Source: an uncultured Gammaproteobacteria bacterium
GTDB taxonomy: Bacteria; Pseudomonadota; Gammaproteobacteria; HK1
Direction of reading: 5' to 3'
DNA length: 64,000 nt
NCBI GenBank assembly: GCA_958295465.1
Contig: OY282353.1
Span: 1,612,001 to 1,676,000, forward strand
Position numbers and translations under genes: made by a program. Of the stretch, positions 18,356 through 26,640 are shown one piece after another. The stretch's first letter is position 1, and every line of letters starts with the position of its first letter. Below the pieces are notes generated by a model. That model did no database searches. It worked only from the letters and a program-made list of their open reading frames with translations, and was not told where the DNA came from.

Positions 18356-19449
18356 TACCGGAGCTCGACGTTCTGTTCAACCGCTGCCAGTACGTCCGCC
18401 GCATCGAAGCGCACGGCTTCCTTCAGGGATCGTTCAATCTTCTGAATGGAGACGTCCCCGGCAAGATCCGGACGGGATTCGACGAGGGACGCGAGTCCCC
18501 GAATACAGTCGTAGCTATGCGTCGTGGCGAACACCTGGACCGAAGACCGCCGCGCCGTCTCGACCACCAGACGCCACATCTCTTCCATGACCGTCCAGTG
18601 CAGCCCGGTGTCGATCTCGTCGACAAGCAGTATCCCCTGCTCGGTTCGTATAAGAGAAAGCGAAAGCGCGAGCAGCCGGCGCATGCCGTCTCCATGGCTG
18701 CTGAGCGGTATCCGGCGGCCTCCCCCGCGAAATCCCAGCAACACACCGGAGCGGCCTGACCGTACTCGTGACAGCTCACTCGTCAGAAAATGGATGGACT
18801 CGATGTCGTCTTCGAGCACCTTCATGGCATTGATGACCTCGGACTCACGTCCCTCGATGAGGACGTTGTCCCACATGGCCCGCATGGGGTCGAAGTCCAG
18901 TGAATCCGGGGTGACGAACTGGACGGGAGGTGGTTCCGGAGCAGTTTCAGACCACGGGTTTCGAGCTCGCAGATGTCGTAAATTGAAAAGCGCGCCGTTT
19001 TCAGCGATGGGTATCATGGGAGAATTTCTAATGTTACTCCCCCTTATTCGGAGAAGAAGAGAAGGCTGATCGGCATCGTCATCAAGAAGTCGAAACTCGT
19101 CTTCGATGCCCGCGGTGTGGATCACGACCTCTATCTGTACGTGTTTGTCATCGGAAGAAAGATGGAAATCCGTGCCTGGCTTGATACGATGGCCGAAAAA
19201 GAAGTGGGAGATTTCAGGTCCCCCCCATTGACGTCCGGATCCTGCCTCGACGGCGTTCAGCTCGCCCCGCCGATTCGCCGAATGCGTAAGCACGGCCGGA
19301 TCCCCTCTCGCCGCCAGGAAATGAACAGCTTCGAGGATCGATGTCTTGCCGGAATTGTTCCTGCCAACGAGCAGATTGACGCGGGTCAGATCGGCCAGCT
19401 CGTACTCGTCAAATCCACGATAGCTTTTCAGTGTGAAAGTGCGAATCAT
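18355..19449 (-). CDS. AAA family ATPase (OLD/AAA_15-like)
   Basis: The 364-residue protein begins MIRTFTLKSYRGFDEYEL, the usual RecF/OLD N-terminal strand. Walker A is GRNNSGKTS at 29-37. An ABC-like signature is seen in LSSHGDGMRRLLAL, Walker B in ILLVDEIDTGLHW, and a switch histidine in FATTHSYDCI. There is no fused nuclease domain; the next gene supplies a TOPRIM-like protein. The start at 19449 has AAGGAG upstream. The pair lies in an insertion within the pot-type operon, which supports a defence role. Confidence 0.8.
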   Translation of the reverse strand: MIRTFTLKSYRGFDEYELADLTRVNLLVGRNNSGKTSILEAVHFLAARGDPAVLTHSANRRGELNAVEAGSGRQWGGPEISHFFFGHRIKPGTDFHLSSDDKHVQIEVVIHTAGIEDEFRLLDDDADQPSLLLRIRGSNIRNSPMIPIAENGALFNLRHLRARNPWSETAPEPPPVQFVTPDSLDFDPMRAMWDNVLIEGRESEVINAMKVLEDDIESIHFLTSELSRVRSGRSGVLLGFRGGGRRIPLSSHGDGMRRLLALSLSLIRTEQGILLVDEIDTGLHWTVMEEMWRLVVETARRSSVQVFATTHSYDCIRGLASLVESRPDLAGDVSIQKIERSLKEAVRFDAADVLAAVEQNVELR

Positions 19450-19606
19450 GCGATTGTTTCTCCTTGCCCGGATGTGCCGCCGTGCGGGTTCCGCAATGGA
19501 GCCTGCCGCACGATGCTGCGCCCTTGGCGGACCGTGTTCAGTAACTTCCCCCGGCCAAACGGCGCGGCTACGCTCGGCGACACTTTCTCCACGCTGCCCG
19601 TCCTCG

Positions 19607-19834
19607 TTACCGGCCAATGGCCGCTGCCACCCGGTAGCGCCGTTCCCTTGTCTCCGCTGCCCTTGTCTTCTCCGGCAGCCGTGTCCGCGTCCTCTCGATA
19701 CGCGTTTCCATGTCCCGCCCCCTGAAGACCAGGTTCAGCAGCCGCTCCCCATTCATCTCGCACCACGTGGCATGAAACACCCGTTGCGTGCGATGCCCGA
19801 CCCGGTTGCTGTCGAAGGCGATTTCCGTGCTCAC
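19607..19834 (-). CDS. Small hypothetical protein, second of a coupled pair
   Basis: The 75-residue basic protein starts with GTG (STEIAFDSNRVGHRTQRVF) and overlaps the previous small gene by GTGA. The first half has a plausible beta-rich pattern (HATWCEMNGERLLNLVFRGR); the last half is Arg/Thr/Glu-rich. No family is recognised. The overlap with its neighbour and orderly codon use are the main evidence that it is a gene. Confidence 0.45.
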   Translation of the reverse strand: MSTEIAFDSNRVGHRTQRVFHATWCEMNGERLLNLVFRGRDMETRIERTRTRLPEKTRAAETRERRYRVAAAIGR

Positions 19835-20052
19835 GGCTCTGCTTCTTCACGTGTTGCGCGTGCCCGCGCCAGCGCTTCCTCCAGTGCGATCCGTTCGAAC
19901 ATCGACGTGCCGCCAGCCGGTGTGCGTCGTCGGTCTTCCCATTGTTCCAGTCTTCTGGCGAAGGTTTCTTCGTCGCACCGTGGTTCCCCTGGTGCTTGCA
20001 TGGCTTGTGCGACCAGGGTGACGCGCCGATGCTCGCTCTCGTGTGTCTTCAT
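19831..20052 (-). CDS. Small hypothetical protein, first of a coupled pair
   Basis: The 73-residue charged, mostly helical protein begins MKTHESEHRRVTLVAQAMQ and ends in an acidic alanine-rich helix (RIALEEALARARATREEAEP). A GAGGGGGCG sequence precedes the ATG. Together with the next ORF it has the size, charge contrast (acidic/helical first, basic second) and overlap of a toxin-antitoxin-like pair. No domain supports that beyond the layout. Confidence 0.45.
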   Translation of the reverse strand: MKTHESEHRRVTLVAQAMQAPGEPRCDEETFARRLEQWEDRRRTPAGGTSMFERIALEEALARARATREEAEP

Positions 20053-20387
20053 CGCCCCCTCCGTTTTCTCCACCAAACGGCGCCCTCGGCCCCCGGTGAG
20101 CGGTCTACCATACCCAAGGTTGTCTGCGTGTAAACCGCCCCGGGAATCCAGGAGACTACACTTGTCGAGCCTTTGGGAGGAAGGAGCGAGGGGAATCCAT
20201 CGACAGGACATTCCCCGGAACTCCGGGAAAGAGCCGGTGCGCCATAGGTGTTCGGGCGCCAAGCGAAGCACGAATCGCGGTGGGCGGCGATCGGGTCGGG
20301 CGCGGCCGAAATCGGCTGCATGGCTGCACGGCAGAAGCGGCATCCCTTCTCCTCCTCCGTATCGGGCAGGTGAAGGAGGGCACGTCC
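20053..20387. other. No gene recognised
   Basis: This stretch of 335 bp lies between the start of the small gene pair and a doubtful plus-strand ORF. No frame gives a recognisable product. It should contain the leftward promoter for the small pair. Confidence 0.4.
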
Positions 20388-20696
20388 ATGAACAAGCCGA
20401 CTACCGATCCCCGGAACACGCACTCCACGGATCCCGCGCTGCCGGAACGGGCGGGGACGGACGGCGCGACCGGGATTCGCCGTGCTGGTCCGCGCGTTCG
20501 CGGGTGTCGGTATGACGCCGTCACCAACACCGTTCGACCGGTTCCTCCTCGAACGGCAGGTCTGGTGGGGAGGGCTGTTCCTGGACCCGGACAGACAGTA
20601 CGAATTCCAGTCAGGCACCGATTCGGGTTCCTGCGCCGCTTGGTTACCGTCGCTCTCCAGGTCTCTTGTCGAGTGACAAGGGCGATAGATCCTTAG
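20388..20696 (+). CDS. Doubtful small ORF with strong ribosome-binding site
   Basis: An excellent AAGGAGG lies seven bases before ATG 20388, unusual for this window. The 102-codon product (MNKPTTDPRNTHSTDPALPE...) shows no family resemblance and has an arginine-rich C-terminal half. An alternative frame after ~30 codons reads DRFLLERQVWWGGLFLDPD, which looks more protein-like, so a frameshift in a small gene is possible. Confidence 0.3.
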   Translation: MNKPTTDPRNTHSTDPALPERAGTDGATGIRRAGPRVRGCRYDAVTNTVRPVPPRTAGLVGRAVPGPGQTVRIPVRHRFGFLRRLVTVALQVSCRVTRAIDP

Positions 20697-20831
20697 ATTT
20701 CAGGGCCAGTCGCCTGTGAAATCGCCGGAACCGGTCGCGGTGCACACGAAATCCGGACCGCGGATGCCTGTGCCCCAAGAAATCAACGCCACGATCCATC
20801 AAATTCGCAACGGAATCGGACATCACGGCTA

Positions 20832-22082
20832 CTATCGCCATCTTCCTCCGGTCCACCGCGCAGAGACATCAAACTCAAACAATTCTTTCTTTGAATTTCG
20901 CTTGCGTATTGCACGGCAGTCGATATCCTCGAACCCCAAGCGTTCGAGCATCACTACGTAAAGTTTCTCTACTGACAACAAGACACCGTAAAAAGTAGAA
21001 TTCCCTATGATGTAATGTATCTCACTGTTGTCGTTCAGCACGGAAATCAGAGAATTGAAATGTTTCCACATATCGTCGAAATACTTCGCAACGTAGTTCG
21101 CCAGTATCCTTCCATTCTTGTTGTCGTGATGCCGTATTCCTTTCAATGTCCGATCCAGGAGTGGGTGTTCAAATGATTTCGTCGGACGCTCCCAATCGGT
21201 AAGTTTGCTCGTTGCTACACCCCATGTTCCACCTATTGCAATCCAATCCAGTTCACCAGCATCTCGTCCATTATCCAGAAATCCGAGCCAGTACATGTAC
21301 GGACGAAGTTCTCGGATATACGACATCCGGTTTGCGTACGGCGGAGAGGTAATGACAAGATCGAAAACGCCATCTACCGTTTCGGAGAGGTTCCTGGAGT
21401 CTCCATAAATCACTTGACCCGAACCTTCCGGATTCTCCCCGGCGCCATCCAATACAAAACGCACGTCCTCACTGAACACGTATCCCATGTCCATATCGAG
21501 CGGGAAATGCAATTGCCCATTGTCCTTGAAAGACATGGACTGGTGATTGAATGCGGCATTCGAAAGTTCAATCAGCGTCCTGCAGAACGCGATCAGCAGA
21601 AGTGCTCTTTCCGGCGAACCTTCCTTGCTCTCCACCTCGATCCCGGATCGCAGCGCACACAGAAATTCCAGCGTTTCTTCGGGCCACCATCTTTCAATAT
21701 TATGAATAGGCGGCGCTTTCATCGGCTCAACTGCTTTGCATTTCACGGATTCGACTACCCTCACACATGCTCTGCGTGTTGAAGCAATCAAGGCATCGGA
21801 ATACTGCGCCGTCTTGGCTTGGCCGAGCCAGACCAGAAACGGATTGATTTCCGTCGTCACACAGCCATGTCCATGATACGCCGCGCTCAGTGCAGTGGTC
21901 GCCGTTCCGCAAAACGGATCCAGTACCCGCATTGGATCCTCGTACCGGCTGATGATCTCTTCAACAATCTTGACCGAGTACGCCGGCGTCAGCCGCAGCC
22001 AGCCGTGTCGTCCCGTGTTGGCGTTGAACTTGTGGGTATAATCCGCTCTTTGGCGGAGTTGTTCTCTGGCAACCGTACTCAT
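20832..22082 (-). CDS. DNA methyltransferase of a type II restriction-modification system
   Basis: The 416-residue SAM-dependent N4-cytosine/N6-adenine methylase has motif I DPFCGTATTALSAAY (~60) followed by the catalytic TSPPYANR (~256), the order of the beta class. The gene overlaps the restriction endonuclease stop by ATGA, so the two are coupled, endonuclease first. The segment is clearly richer in A+T than its surroundings, which indicates recent acquisition. Recognition sequence cannot be told. Confidence 0.88.
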   Translation of the reverse strand: MSTVAREQLRQRADYTHKFNANTGRHGWLRLTPAYSVKIVEEIISRYEDPMRVLDPFCGTATTALSAAYHGHGCVTTEINPFLVWLGQAKTAQYSDALIASTRRACVRVVESVKCKAVEPMKAPPIHNIERWWPEETLEFLCALRSGIEVESKEGSPERALLLIAFCRTLIELSNAAFNHQSMSFKDNGQLHFPLDMDMGYVFSEDVRFVLDGAGENPEGSGQVIYGDSRNLSETVDGVFDLVITSPPYANRMSYIRELRPYMYWLGFLDNGRDAGELDWIAIGGTWGVATSKLTDWERPTKSFEHPLLDRTLKGIRHHDNKNGRILANYVAKYFDDMWKHFNSLISVLNDNSEIHYIIGNSTFYGVLLSVEKLYVVMLERLGFEDIDCRAIRKRNSKKELFEFDVSARWTGGRWR

Positions 22083-22894
22083 TTTGTTTCCGGGGCCAAG
22101 AGTGCCTTCAGGATGGCATCAATCTCTCTTTGGAGCGTGGAGCTGTTCCGCTCGAAGAATGCCGCCAAGTCGTATCCAATCACATCCTTCATGAAGTCAT
22201 AGGTCGATATCACAGGGTTCGCCGCACCGACAACTCCGGTTACGACCGACCACTTCTCGGTACGATAACGAAATAAAACATCGTTGTCGATTTGTCCAGA
22301 CAAAATAACGGCACAAGGAAAGTATCCTTTCGTGTAAGCGGTGGCAGCGTTGGCGATATCAGCATTTTGACGCTTCGAACCTTTGCTCTTGTAACCCTGG
22401 CGTACTTCGAAGACCGTGCCCGTCAAGTTTTCGAATACCTTATGATCGACCTCCAGCATCTTTGCGGAATCGTTCATCCAACCATGAAAACGATCCCGTT
22501 TGTCTCTGCTGCCGATCTTCTCAAGTGGAACCCGGCCATCCAGATACAATGTCCGCTTCCGTCCACTCGGCAACGTGACCCGGTACGACCAAGTCACGTC
22601 TTCTTCTGACAATTCGAGTGAATCCTTCACTACCCTGCGAAATAATTTTTCGCATCCGATTCCGATTTGCCGGTACACACTCGTCATCCCCCCGGCTGCC
22701 TTGTGTGCCGCGTACAGCATGGGATTATTCAGCCCGAACCAGCTATAGAACGCATCTTCCCGATACAGATTTCGGAACTGTTCCAGTGTCAAGCCTTCGC
22801 CCTTGACCCCTTGGCCGAATTTCGGCTTGTAGCGTGCACAGACACGAATCGCATCGAGCACGATCTTCATGTATTCGTCATCTGTGCCGTTCAT
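22079..22894 (-). CDS. Type II restriction endonuclease (putative)
   Basis: The 271-residue protein directly precedes and overlaps the methylase. A Glu-containing strand followed by charged residues (TVFEVRQGYKSKGSKRQNADI), preceded by LEVDHKVFENL, is a plausible PD-(D/E)XK-type active site. The start at 22894 (MNGTDDEYMKIVLDAIRV) has GGGGAT upstream; the longer frame is arginine-rich filler. Base composition matches the methylase. Assignment rests mostly on the pairing. Confidence 0.75.
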   Translation of the reverse strand: MNGTDDEYMKIVLDAIRVCARYKPKFGQGVKGEGLTLEQFRNLYREDAFYSWFGLNNPMLYAAHKAAGGMTSVYRQIGIGCEKLFRRVVKDSLELSEEDVTWSYRVTLPSGRKRTLYLDGRVPLEKIGSRDKRDRFHGWMNDSAKMLEVDHKVFENLTGTVFEVRQGYKSKGSKRQNADIANAATAYTKGYFPCAVILSGQIDNDVLFRYRTEKWSVVTGVVGAANPVISTYDFMKDVIGYDLAAFFERNSSTLQREIDAILKALLAPETK

Positions 22895-22904
22895 TTCGAT
22901 CCCC

Positions 22905-23085
22905 GTCAACCATTGCTCTCTTCCATGACGTCGTCGAGCTGTCCCTTGAGGACCTTCACGCCGCGGCAACAGCGTTGCGGGTCGAGAATTTCCAGCAGCG
23001 CGGAGAAGCTGTCGGAGTCGCCGAAATCAAAAGCCGATTGGCGAATCGATCTTCGCCACGTGGTTCAGGATTTCACGGGTGAAGA
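22905..23085 (-). pseudogene. Frameshifted small ORF relic
   Basis: On the minus strand one frame gives SIDLFTREILNHVAKIDSPIGF and stops. One base over, the reading continues FDFGDSDSFSALLEILDPQ...KGQLDDVMEESNG and ends just before the endonuclease start. The joined reading looks like one protein broken by a frameshift. The function is unknown; it could be an original control protein of the restriction-modification system or debris at the edge of the inserted island. Confidence 0.4.
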
Positions 23086-23087
23086 GA

Positions 23088-24161
23088 TCAATGCTGCAGG
23101 AACTCGGTCCAGACGTCCTGCGTCCTGGCATCGAGCTCGGCGCTCGGCGCGGGGTAAAGCTGGGATCGGGCGAGATAGCCCGGCTGGTCGTCCCAGCGCA
23201 ACGCCCGTTTCTGCTGCTCGGTCAGATGCGCCGCCGCCTCGCGGTTGGCGGGCATCGCCCAGTAGCACGACGAAGTGGCGAGCCGCGCCTGGCCCTCGGG
23301 GCTCAGGATGTACTTGACGAATTCGAACGCGAGGTCCGGTTTGGTCGATGACGCGAATACGCCGATGGACTGGGACCAGCGCACGCCGCCCTGCTCGGGC
23401 AGCACCCAGTCGAGATCCGGGATCTCCGCGCTCAGGCCGGCCGTCACCCATTCGCCGCCCCCTACCAGCACGTCCACCTCGCCGGTGGCGATGGCCGTCT
23501 GGCTCGACACCACCTCGCCGATCTGCCTGGCCGACGCCTTCATGGCGAACAGCTTCTCCCGGATGGCGGGCAGGTCCGCTTCCGTCAGATCCGTCGTGCG
23601 CCTGCCGAGTCCGATGGCCACCATGCCCATGACGGGAAGGTAGTAGTCGTAGACGGCGATGCGGCCCGCGTACTTGTCGCTCCAGATGATCGACATGTCG
23701 TTCATGTCGGCCGGATCGACCCTGGTCCTGTTGTAGGAAATCGTGTTGTACCCGAACTTCTCCGAGACGGCGTAGGTCTTGCCGTCCCTGGTATGGTTCT
23801 CCGCCATCACCAGCTCGGGGAAGAGGTCCGCGGTGGGGAGCTCGCCGGCCGGAAGCGGCGCCAGGATGCCCGCCTCCGCCACCCGAGGGACGTCGACGCC
23901 GTCCACCACGAACACGTCCCAGTCACCGGGCTGCGACTGCTCGATGATCGAGAGCGCGGTGCCGGTCCCTTCGTAGTCCTTGAGGTTGACCTCGACGTCG
24001 TGCGCCCGCTCGAACGGCTCGATCAGGGCCGGGTCGGTGTGGTCGCACCACACCAGCGCGTTCAAGGTCTCCGTGGCCTCGGCGGACGACAGCGCCGCCA
24101 GCAGACACGCACCGGCGGCCACCGGGCGCGGCAACCGGTTCCTGAAAATTTCGATGATCAT
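23088..24161 (-). CDS. ABC transporter substrate-binding protein, PotD-like
   Basis: The 357-residue periplasmic binding protein has a signal peptide (PVAAGACLLAALSSAEA). The bilobed fold has LNALVWCDHTDPALIEPFE, VFVVDGVDVPRVAEAG and late VKYILSPEGQARLA, a pattern of polyamine/opine-type binding proteins. It is the expected first gene of the importer whose permeases and ATPase lie at 14.2-17.3 kb on the same strand. The ligand is unknown, though polyamine-like cations are the family default. Confidence 0.9.
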   Translation of the reverse strand: MIIEIFRNRLPRPVAAGACLLAALSSAEATETLNALVWCDHTDPALIEPFERAHDVEVNLKDYEGTGTALSIIEQSQPGDWDVFVVDGVDVPRVAEAGILAPLPAGELPTADLFPELVMAENHTRDGKTYAVSEKFGYNTISYNRTRVDPADMNDMSIIWSDKYAGRIAVYDYYLPVMGMVAIGLGRRTTDLTEADLPAIREKLFAMKASARQIGEVVSSQTAIATGEVDVLVGGGEWVTAGLSAEIPDLDWVLPEQGGVRWSQSIGVFASSTKPDLAFEFVKYILSPEGQARLATSSCYWAMPANREAAAHLTEQQKRALRWDDQPGYLARSQLYPAPSAELDARTQDVWTEFLQH

Positions 24162-24419
24162 CGATTCCCCTCCTGCTCATCGTGTTGATCGATCGGCAGC
24201 GGCAGACGCCACCACCGGTACGCAAGCGTAAGCGCCCCCGCGGCCGTTGTCAGGCAACGCCGGGGAAGCCGCGCCGGACCCAGCCCTTCGGCGCCCTGCC
24301 CGTGGCTCCGGACGGTGGCCCCGGACGGAGGCCCCGGACGGTGGGCTCCCCTCGGTTGAAGCCGGGGACGCAAGGTGCGGGCGGACCCGCGGAGGCGGCA
24401 GGTTGCGCGAACCCGCCGT
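24162..24419. other. Intergenic with short GC-rich repeats
   Basis: No gene is seen. Around 24300-24345 the motif CCCCGGACGG recurs three times (GGCCCCGGACGGAGGCCCCGGACGGTGGGC), capable of forming local hairpins between cytochrome b561 and the binding-protein start. Confidence 0.5.
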
Positions 24420-24959
24420 TCACCACAGCATCCGCCGCAATGTGCCGTCCCGGTCCAGGAACTGGTGCTTGACCGCGGCGGCGGCATGCACCGCCGCGAT
24501 GGCCAGCGTCCCGTAGGCGCACCAGTAATGCGCTTCGATCGCGAGATCTCGCAGCCCCTCTCCCACGACGGCGACGGCGGGCACCGTGAACCACCCCCAC
24601 AGGTCGATCCCCTCGCCTTCGGAGGTCGAGACGAGGTAGCCGGTGAGCGGGATCAGCACCATCATCACGTAGAAGAGGTGATGGACGGCGGTGGCCGCGG
24701 CCCGCTCCCATCGTTTCAGTGACCCGGCATAGGCCGGAGGCCGCGAATGCACCGCCCAGCCGATCTTCACGACCGCCAGCACGAACGCGACGATCCCCAA
24801 CGCCTTGTGCCAGGCCAGCGAGTCGTTGTACCAGGCGTCGTAGTAGGTCAGATCGACCATGTACCACCCGAGCCAGACGAGCCCGAGGATCAGGACCGCG
24901 ACGGACCAGTGCAGCAGCTTCGTCGCAAGCCCGTAGCGGCTCCCGGTGTTTCTCCACAT
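24420..24959 (-). CDS. Cytochrome b561 family protein
   Basis: The 179-residue inner-membrane di-heme protein has four hydrophobic segments. Heme-ligand histidines appear in TKLLHWSVAVLIL, SLAWHKALGIV, AVHHLFYVMMVL and IEAHYWCAYG. Members transfer electrons between ubiquinol and periplasmic acceptors or superoxide. The ATG at 24959 follows CGGAGTCC; upstream codons lack family similarity. It appears monocistronic. Confidence 0.88.
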   Translation of the reverse strand: MWRNTGSRYGLATKLLHWSVAVLILGLVWLGWYMVDLTYYDAWYNDSLAWHKALGIVAFVLAVVKIGWAVHSRPPAYAGSLKRWERAAATAVHHLFYVMMVLIPLTGYLVSTSEGEGIDLWGWFTVPAVAVVGEGLRDLAIEAHYWCAYGTLAIAAVHAAAAVKHQFLDRDGTLRRMLW

Positions 24960-25661
24960 GGTGCCGGACTCCGTGCGGACCGATGGCCGCCAGTGTCGCA
25001 CAGGGGCGCCGCGCCATCATGATTCCCGCGGGCCCGCGGCCCGGCCGGCCGAAACGTCCGCATCGCCGCCCGGATGCCGGGGGCCACGAAACGCGCCGCC
25101 GCGGGACACATGGCCGAACAGCGTCCGCGAGCACTGCTTGCGGGCGGCCGGCAGAGAAGTATCCGTTGCGCCGGTCGAGCGGGCGGACCAGTGATCGATA
25201 CGATCCGCATCACCGGATTCGGCTCAGGGCGCACGCGATCCCCGTATGTGGAACAAGCTCGTTGCCCGCCCGTCAGCGCGTCGGGCATGGACGCCGGCGA
25301 CTTCGCGCAGCGAAATCGCGGGACGACCACGCCAACGGTCGCGTCCTCGCATCGTATCCCGGATGCGCCGCCCGCCGCGCTCCATGGGCCTTGCCCGTGG
25401 AACCTCCGACCAAACGACGAAGAGTGGTCCGCCGGCCGGCCCCCGATTCCCCGAGGCCGGCTCCCAGGTTCACGACAAGCCCCCGGCTCCGCCGGGTCGG
25501 GGAGGGCGCGTAGCCCTGCGCCGCCGGGCGCCCGCATCCTCCGCCCTGGTGGGTACATGGCCCCCCGGGCCGAATTTCGGCATTATCCGAGCACCCGACC
25601 GCGGGACCGACGAACGTTCGCGCGGTCATGGTGAAAGGCAACGACCGTAAGGAGGACCAGC
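24960..25661. other. Long intergenic region, no gene recognised
   Basis: About 700 bp between the divergent cytochrome b561 and metallo-hydrolase genes. All long frames are compositionally biased (Arg/Pro/Ala) and resemble no family. TAAGGAGGA immediately before 25662 is the hydrolase ribosome-binding site. The region probably carries both promoters; nothing else could be supported. Confidence 0.5.
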
Positions 25662-26609
25662 ATGCGCAAGTACGTCATATTCGGTGCGGTGGGAACGATG
25701 GCGCTGGCCGCCATAGGTATCGGCGCGGTCATGGCGTACGGCACCTCGGGGCTCGATACGTGGAAATCCGGAAAGAACCACAACCGGGTCATCCAGGTAC
25801 AGAACGAGGGGGGTGTCCAGGCCGACAGCGGCAAGGTAGGCATCGCCTTCTTTTCCAACTCGGCGTTCCAGGTGACGTCACCAAGGGGTATCAGGATCAT
25901 GGTCGATCCGTGGCGCAACGATCCCTCGGGCGCCTGGGGCTTGTGGTACCGGATGGAGTTCCCCGCCGCGGAGGTCGACATCGGCATGTCGACCCATGCT
26001 CATTTCGACCACGACGCCCTCGGCCGGCTGGAGGCCAACATGCTGCTGGACCGCATGGCCGGCACGTTCGAGCTGGGTGACGTCATGATCACCGGGGTCG
26101 CGGACAAGCATCAATGCGTCGCGCCCGGGATCGTGGCGTGGACGGACGCGGTGAAGCAGTTCGAAGGCCGCGACAACGTCTGCCCGCCGACCAATGCCCG
26201 GCACTTCGACAACAACCTGTACATCATCGAAACCGGGGGCATGAGGCTGCTGATGTGGGGCGACAACCGCCCGAACCCGCCGCAGGAAATCTGGGACAGG
26301 ATCGGCGAAGTGGACGTGATCTTCGTTCCCGTCGATGGCTCGCGCCATATCCTGGATTACGAGCAGGCGGATTCCGTGGTCGCCAGAACCGGTGCGAAGA
26401 TCGCCATTCCGCATCACTACCTGGTGCCTGAAACCACCTACGTGACCTCGACCCTCATGCCGGCGGCGGAATGGGCGCAGACCCATGAGCACACCATGCT
26501 GGACAAGCCCTCGATCGAGATCTCGAAGGCCGATCTCGAAGGGAAATCCGGCCACGTCTACTACTTCGGCTCCAACAACATGGCCACGGAGATGGCGAAA
26601 GGCGGTTGA
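25662..26609 (+). CDS. Metallo-beta-lactamase superfamily hydrolase, exported
   Basis: The 315-residue protein has an N-terminal hydrophobic segment (YVIFGAVGTMALAAIGIGAVMAYG) that could be a signal anchor. A metal-site core follows: IMVDPW, STHAHFDHDALGR, and later MWGDNR and IPHHYLVP. The layout resembles UlaG/YtnP-like lactonase-type enzymes. A strong AAGGAGGA precedes the ATG. The next gene, a HupE/UreJ-type membrane protein, follows after 31 bp and is likely cotranscribed, with no obvious functional link. Confidence 0.82.
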   Translation: MRKYVIFGAVGTMALAAIGIGAVMAYGTSGLDTWKSGKNHNRVIQVQNEGGVQADSGKVGIAFFSNSAFQVTSPRGIRIMVDPWRNDPSGAWGLWYRMEFPAAEVDIGMSTHAHFDHDALGRLEANMLLDRMAGTFELGDVMITGVADKHQCVAPGIVAWTDAVKQFEGRDNVCPPTNARHFDNNLYIIETGGMRLLMWGDNRPNPPQEIWDRIGEVDVIFVPVDGSRHILDYEQADSVVARTGAKIAIPHHYLVPETTYVTSTLMPAAEWAQTHEHTMLDKPSIEISKADLEGKSGHVYYFGSNNMATEMAKGG

Positions 26610-26640
26610 GCCATGTGACGGAACGCGCCCGGCCGAGGGA

